DNA of 64,000 nt from Ditylenchus dipsaci. Taxonomy: Eukaryota > Nematoda > Chromadorea > Rhabditida > Anguinidae. The stretch is taken from NCBI GenBank assembly GCA_004194705.1, contig SADC01000351.1:1-64000 (forward strand). The letters are read 5' to 3'. Below, one piece after another: positions 57,822 through 64,000 of the stretch. The notes under the pieces are model-generated. The model was given only the letters and a program-made list of their open reading frames with translations. It searched no databases and had not been told where the DNA came from. How positions within the stretch are numbered: position 1 is the stretch's first letter; every line of letters begins with the position of its first letter. A program made the translations under genes and the position numbers.

Positions 57822-60800
57822 TTACGGCTTTGGAACAGTTTTAGTGAGGAAGGAGCTGAGCAAATCAATTGGGAATGGAAATATTATAGTGGAATTCTTC
57901 TCTGCACTAAAATGCAAAAAAATGCGAATAATTGAGTGACAAGTTCACCCACCTGATGGAACTGAGTGTTTGTAAGTAGCGCAGCTGTAGTGCCTGAGGA
58001 GATTGAGCTATTACTTCGGCAGCTTCCTAAAGTTATTTTAATAAAAAAAATTGGTATAAACTATGGCGTAGAACTCACTTTCAAGGCTCTGGAAGCTTTT
58101 TGTTCGCCTTCTGCCACAATTACCTATAAATAAAACAAATTAACGAAAAAATTGCGGTGGTTTATTTTGGGGGAAATAAAGGGTGATTTTTTATGAACAG
58201 GCGGATGTGTTTTCACTAGGGTTGGGTGATGGAAAGTTTCCACGGAAAATTTCTGGAAACTTTCCAGAAACTTTCCGGAAAGAATTAAGATTCTTTCCAG
58301 AGCCTTAAAATTTGGAAAGATTCTTTTGGGCGCGAATTCAAATGTCTTAACATGTCCTTGTAATTGCTGTCCTCAAATTTTGGCATTTTTTATTTGCTTG
58401 TATTCAGCTCACTTTATTCTTTTGTTATATCCGCTCTTGTTGAAAGAGGGTCAGCTGCCGACCATCCCAACTGTCAACCCCCAAACTCCCGACCAATTAT
58501 CAAATTCTGACTAAAATTTAACTTTTCTCTCGGGGTGAACCAGGGCAAACGCTTCAAGAATCTTTTACCTTTTTTCTCAACGCTGCGTGGCCGTGTGTGT
58601 ACAAATGTAAATTTTTATAAATTTATCTAACTAACTCTAGCCTATTATTTCAAGTGAGTATGACTAAAAGGCAAATGTGTCAAATAAATTTTTGTAAACC
58701 ATTTTGACCCTTTTGACTATTTGCCTGTTTTTCCCTGTTTTGGTCACTGGAGCTGGGCAAAAAGAGTCTCTATATGCATTTTATTGTCAAGAGTACTTCT
58801 CGGAATCATGTATAAGGCAGGATTGTTAAGCGCCGGCTACCCGGCGAAGTGCCGGCTAAGCGCCGGCGCCTTAAGCGCCGGCGCTTAGCTGGCGCCGGCG
58901 CTAACTTTGAACTCGGCGGAGCGCCGGCATACCTGATTATAACATTCACATTATTTAATACTGCTTTTCAAAAAATTATTATACTCGGCGTTTATATTTA
59001 ATAAAATCCGCACTGTTATTTTCCAAGCAGTGAAGTTAAAGAACAGTAAAAAAGAATGATTATTAACGGTATCCGAGATAACCACTACTTCAGCGCCCGT
59101 ATAAGCGCCGGCTGAGCGCCGGCGCTAACTTTGAACCCGGCGGAGCGCCGGCTAAGCGCCGGCGCCTTAAGCGCTTTTGACATCAAACTTGTAAAAAAAT
59201 TACAAAATATGGGGTAGGAAAATAGGCTATGCACCCTGTGGTAGTTGAACCTGTGACCTAGGCGCTGTATATATAAAGGTTCCCCTTTGAAAGTATCCAC
59301 ATGCCCTTTCATTAACTTGCACTTTATTCTTTATGATTTTGCACTTTATGATGAGAATGATTTATTTGGCTTCGATTAATTGTTGATTTGAATATTATTA
59401 TGTTATTTGTTGATGTAACAGAGGCTTTGTGCGAAAAAAATGGAAGAACTCAAGTGGGAGAATTCTAAAAGTATCTTTCCAACATTTTGGAAACTTTCTG
59501 GAAAGTTTCCGGAAACTTTCCGGAAATTTTCTGGCAAAAGATTCTTTCCGGAAAGATTACAACCCTAGTTTTCACCACAACTTTTTTGAATTCCTGCTGT
59601 TTGGCGAAATATTTTTTATTGGAAAGATCAGATCTCAGGCATGAGAATGATACCAAACTTTCTGATAACATTCCATTCAAAATAGCCAACAAGATCAACA
59701 ACCAAGCAAGAACCGACACTTTTTCGAGCTCCATTTTTGAAGGCTTTTGACAGACAAGTTTTGTCAGTTTAGTCACAAAAATCGCAAGGATCTTGATTTT
59801 ACCGGTCGTTTTCCGAAATTCTTCAACTTCACCATGAAGACCCACTTACCTTGATAGACGGACACTCTATTTTTAAAAACCGGTGTCCGTTTATTGAGGC
59901 CTTTATGGCAAAATTAGAAGATTATGATAAAATGACCGGCAAAACTGAAATTCTCGCTATTTTTGTGACCAGATTGACGAATTACGTTTGACATAAGCCT
60001 TCAAATCAGGCTGAAAGGGTGTCAAACCCTGTACGGAAACTAACTCAAGTGATGTGTCTGTTTATCGAGGTTGAACTGTATGGGTAAGGCTTTATTTATG
60101 GTTAGTACAACCCGTCTTAGAGTTTTGTATTGGAATTATTTTAATTTGAGAATGAAATAACATTCAGCTTGAGTACCGCGGTCATCAGGGGTCAAAGACA
60201 AGACACAGGGGTCAAAGACAATGTTGTCATCATAGTTTTTTTTAAAAAAGAATTCTCGAACGACCATTTATATGACAGAATAATGAAAAGTTAGGAGTGT
60301 GCATTTATGAATCTTTAAATTATTAATATTCCCTATTTTTTTTTTGAAAAAGGCATAATTGTCATAAGAAGTTAGTCATACATAAGAGAGGGTGAGGTGC
60401 AACAATAATTTACTTAAATATTAGTACCTTTGCCCTGGCCTCTCTTGCAGCCTCAGCTTCGGCGGCCCTTTAAATACAATATATATAAGTAATAGGAAGT
60501 ATTGATAGCGATAATTAGACAAGACTAACATTGCCCGTTGCAGTTGGACAGGTAAGCGGACGTCCTTCACTGAACACGATCAGATAATTATATGCCTTCT
60601 CATACAGTTCAAAAATTACCCTCGACCCTCTCGACTTTGACTCCTAAAGCAAATTAATAAATTATCAAGTTGCTAAAATCATCAAGTACCCCATGGCTCA
60701 GTTGCTTCGTCTAGAGTAGCCTAAACATAATTTGGTCATTTTCAGTTCATGTTTTATAGCTTTATTCTTCAAAGTATTTAGCATGGGAGCATATATCAAA

Positions 60801-63377
60801 TATTCACAGATCCCATAATGCGCCAACTCCCCTAGTAATTATTATTGGGTAATTCTATTCTGCCCTCTAATTTCGGAAAATGTTCTCTAATTTAGGGAGA
60901 ACTACCATCTTATCAAAACTTCATTCTTGTGTCAATTTCGAATTTTTTTAGCCCCCTCCAAGAAAATTTTCGAAATTTGTTTAAATTTGATGTTAACACA
61001 TGGTGTTCAATAAAAACTGCAGCATTTTTTGAATTGCATTTTCTCAGATTCCTTTCATGTTGGAATTAACCTTTTTTTTCAAATCAAATAGTCGGGTCAA
61101 TATATTCCCTCTCCGTTAATAAGTTTTTTGAGTTATTTTCAGCTAAAACTTATTTGAATTGTTGGCTGAAACCTCAAATTTTTTTGGATTTCACCGGTCA
61201 AATGTTGTAGTTTTTACTGGACACCCTGTAAATGACCTTACTATCATTGCAAGTCATCTATAAACATTTTCCAGCAAACCTGCATTTGTAGTGATATAGC
61301 CTCACGGTCGCTGAGCATTTCAGCAAGAGTTTTAGTACCCAGAATGTTTCTCTATAAATTTAATTAAGATTTTTATAAATCTGCAGGAGTTTTTCTCTGG
61401 CATAATGTTTCTTGCAAAAATTGTATATAGTCATATTACGATTTAGTGACTAGCCACTACAGTTGGCCAGAATGTTTTTGAGTCAAAACTGAAATTCCCA
61501 AATATTTTTGTGATTTTTTTCAATGTTTTAAAAAACGTTTGGTGTCATTGAGCACAGTATTAAATTTTGCGACAGATGAACAAAAAACATCGTGTGAAAT
61601 TATTATTAACAAAAAAAAAACGTTTTTAAAGGTTAAAATTCCAATGCATCTTCTTTAGCTTCCGGTCGGAATTAGACTGGAATTTTCACTTCATAAGAGC
61701 ATTTTTTTAATAATTGAGCATTTTACACAATCTTTTTCGTCCATCTAATACAGAATTTAATATTGCGTAGAATGGCACCGAAGATTATCAAAAAAAATTG
61801 CAAGAAAATTTTTTTTTCAAATTCCGGTTTTGACTCGAAAAAGTTGTGGGCCAACTCCACTAGCCACTCCTTTCAGGTTTGTGTCCGTCTAGAATCTGAC
61901 ACTTTTTCATCCTAATTTGAAATTGGCTGTAGATGAAAACACCCCTTAAATTATGTGTTTACTCCAGGGCTCGGAAACGTTCTTTATTTAAAGATTTGTC
62001 CTTTATTTGAAATCCAAAATCGTTGGAATTTTGGAGATTTTAGGTCAAAATCTTTACAGAATTATACCTTGAACCATTCTCAACCATCTAAAACCAGCAT
62101 GAGCAGTTTTGGGATGGGTAAGGCTTGTTTGAGATGGTTGAGAATGGTGCAGAGTGAAATTCTGAGCGATTCAGCCCATCTGACCGGAATTCCGATCTGC
62201 TCAATCGAATTTTCGCAAAAAATTTATCCCCCTTTTAGTGAACCCTCAGAAAACGACATTCAGGGGCTTCTTGACACTCCCAGGGTGGGATTCTCAGCAA
62301 TTCAAGTCAATTTTTGACTATAAAATTTGAATCCCCGCAAAATTTACTGAAAATTTTGAAGTTGAGGAGCTAAACACATAATTTGAGAGGGTGAACACAT
62401 GTTTTGTTCAAAAAATGAATTTTTGGGGGTAAACACATAATTTAAGGGTTGTTTTCAATTATAGCCATTTGAAATTAGAGGTTCACCAAATCAAGTTTCT
62501 GCTTTTTTGACGAAAAAATCTTAGCATTCTTAAAAACGATAAAGAAAGCTGGAATTTATCCAATATCTGGGATCATACTATCTAAAGGTTTACCAGAGTC
62601 GTTTGAGCCAGAAGTTTAGTTGAGCGAGACGAGTCCTCCACGTTTGTCACTGAGATGGTGGCGTTAGAAATGCGAAAATATACTACTGCATCTACGGCAA
62701 CTGTCACCTACATATTTTCGTATTGATTTTGTGAATTTTAGCAAAAAGTAGGAATAATACTCACAGAGTCCTTGGACAAAATCTATAAAACCAAAAATTG
62801 TAAAAAAAACCACAAATAGGTGTAAATATACTAGAGATGTGAAATAAGAAATTTCCCGTAAAATTTCCAAAAATTGTTTTGATTTTCCGTCAGTACAGTC
62901 TACTCTCTATAAACTAGCATTCTTGGGGACCAGCCTATGGCTGCCAGTTTATTGGTATGATAGTTTGCCTAATTTCTTTGTCGACCAGCCAAATAGGGCT
63001 TTTTAAAAGTGCCGGTTTATCGAAGGGGCCAGTTTATTGAAATTCCAGTTTAACGAGAGTCGACTGTGTATATTTTGGAAAAGCAGAAATATGTTTTATT
63101 ATGCCAATTAGACTTTTTTGTGCTTATCTATTACCGAGGACTAGGATGACACTAAATTGGAGTTCTGCATCAGAGTTCAAAATTTTTCATCGGGACCACA
63201 ATTTAATGGGTTAATTCTATAGTTGAATTTACAGCCGTAGTTGAGTGTATTTTCTGGAAAATTTCACAACTCTAAAATATACCTCTTGAGGTGGCACTTC
63301 AAATGATAACACTCTCAAATCCACTTTTCGGTAAGTGTCAATACATGGTATAACAAAGAAAATTCCAGGTCCTTTTG
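57822..63377 (-). CDS. Stomatin/MEC-2-like band-7 (SPFH) membrane protein, 11 exons, 5' partial
   Basis: Membrane-associated SPFH protein of the stomatin family; relatives oligomerise on the inner face of the plasma membrane and modulate ion channels (MEC-2 and UNC-1 in C. elegans). Minus-strand exons: 63377-63283, 62782-62765, 62707-62594, 61351-61280, 60720-60690, 60643-60620, 60569-60530, 60467-60428, 58123-58079, 58026-57953, 57906-57822. All junctions are GT-AG with matching phases and no frameshift. The translation runs collinearly through the band-7 core: [124 protein letters not shown], then [16 protein letters not shown]. The membrane hairpin and N-terminus lie beyond the window or in an exon not found. 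Exon 2 is only 18 nt. The stop TAA overlaps a good donor (GTAAGT), so an isoform with a longer tail is possible. Family certain; MEC-2 orthology inferred. Confidence 0.93.
58217..59567. mobile_element. hAT-type foldback element with GGAAACTTTCC arrays, perfect 8-bp duplication
   Basis: TAGGGTTGGGTGATGG and the inverse ending TTACAACCCTA, flanked by GTTTTCAC at 58209-58216 and 59568-59575. GGAAAGTTTCC/TTTCCGGAAA words at 58230-58320 and 59470-59555. It lies in an intron of the stomatin-like gene and carries a nested GCCGGCGC array and a truncated hairpin-element piece (58735-58817). Confidence 0.88.
58818..59175. repeat. GCGCCGGCGC palindromic array nested in foldback element
   Basis: Begins CAGGATTGTTAAGCGCCGGC, like 16471. 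Copies of TTAAGCGCCGGCGC at 58838-58935 and 59095-59175 around an AT-rich spacer. The words differ from 16471 in using GCGC where that one uses ACGC. Confidence 0.7.
59770..60080. mobile_element. pogo-like MITE, GGATCTTGATTTTAC family
   Basis: CGCAAGGATCTTGATTTTAC with inverted GGCAAAACTGAAATTCTCGC; GGTGTCCGTTTATTGAGGCC centre; right tip TTTATCGAGGTTGAACTGTA. Left tip unclear. Interior relates it to 42078 and 47107. Confidence 0.55.
62896..63066. mobile_element. pogo/Tigger-like MITE, 171 bp
   Basis: CAGTCTACTCTCTATAAACT and the inverse ending AACGAGAGTCGACTG, TA on the left side. Interior has GCCGGTTTATCGAAGGGGCC. In the intron between the exon at 63283 and the 18-nt exon. Confidence 0.75.
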
Positions 63378-64000
63378 CTGAAAAAATGTTAATTTTTTTT
63401 TTTTAAACGAAAATTCCTCAAATTTTTGAGTGATCAATTTCTTGAGTCAAATCTCGTATATGGTAAATAATTTTTTAAAAGTTTCGAGTACCGTAAATTT
63501 CACCCAAAAATAAGCTTAGTTGGAATGTCAGATCCACTTATGTCAGAATACTTATGTCAACTCCACTTATGAGATTTGTACTTTGTTTGCATAGATTTTT
63601 CTGCCAATTTTTTTAAAGTATACCAGATTATCGATGATATGCAAATTCTTTCTGGCGTTATTTTTTTGCTCTATGGCCAAAATCAACGAATCCTTATATG
63701 ACTTGCGAGCATTGAAAATAAAGCCACTTATCATGCTTTTTAAAAATTGTCATCGTGTTTTCGGAAACCCAAACCTTATTTATTTTTTCAATTTTTTTAT
63801 ATTTTTTTAAGTATTTATGGCTGGGTATAACTTTGGTGCTCAAAGTTTCAAAAAGCTGATGAGAAGATTTTAAAGGCGGGTACCAGTGAAATTAAGACAG
63901 GATGAAAATGACGTATTTTAGTGCACATGCCAGGAAAGACCAATCGAAACCCGACCGACGAGCGTTCTGTACAGTTCGCCGCTGCTTTACTACTCAGCCA
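63378..64000. other. 5' intron of stomatin-like gene, nothing further identified
   Basis: The next upstream exon should encode the membrane hairpin and end in GG-G with one base left for the split Ala codon at 63377. It was not found here, so it probably lies beyond the window. Confidence 0.5.

Overview
This looks like an AT-rich animal genome, most probably a nematode. The clearest support is a stomatin/MEC-2-type gene at the right end. Its exons translate to the nematode-type MEC-2 core, with short motifs such as [18 protein letters not shown] and [17 protein letters not shown] two-pore potassium channel and a chemoreceptor-like seven-transmembrane gene fit the same assignment. Introns are long, many exons are very small (18 to 150 nt), and no rRNA gene, intact tRNA or CRISPR array was seen. 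The taxonomic call is inference from protein motifs; no search was run.

Four spliced genes were reconstructed by hand, all on the minus strand. From right to left they are: (1) a stomatin/MEC-2-like gene, exons 63377 to 57822, 5' end outside the window; (2) a large gene, exons 53641 to 32258, coding for a protein with one predicted membrane segment and a long Ser/Thr-rich tail, family not recognised; (3) a two-pore-domain (K2P/TWK) potassium channel, exons 22999 to 12759, complete from ATG to stop; (4) a chemoreceptor-like seven-transmembrane protein, exons 11878 to 3887. The stomatin-like and K2P products are both neuronal membrane-type proteins, but nothing in the sequence shows that the genes act together. 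Together they use only about 4.5 kb of the 64 kb.

Most of the rest is small non-autonomous DNA transposons and simple arrays, mainly inside introns. One striking class consists of foldback elements whose arms are tandem arrays of a 6-20 bp word in inverted orientation, bounded by 8-bp target duplications: 5422-6424, 15121-16404, 23734-24142, 29150-30339, 30489-31968, 43820-43983, 44102-44891, 45642-46305, 53872-54886 and 58217-59567. Other classes are pogo/Tigger-like CAGT...ACTG elements at TA sites, mariner/Tc1-like palindromes, an ACCGTATTT...CTCTAATA family, elements whose ends carry C/G homopolymers, and a TCTAAGGTA hairpin about 100 bp long. There are also minisatellites at 39622-40072, 49905-50404 and 50560-51085.

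Three of the four genes need single-base insertions to stay open, nearly always in a homopolymer run, while splice phases and conserved residues otherwise fit. This points to deletion errors in the assembly rather than to four pseudogenes, but raw reads would be needed to settle it.
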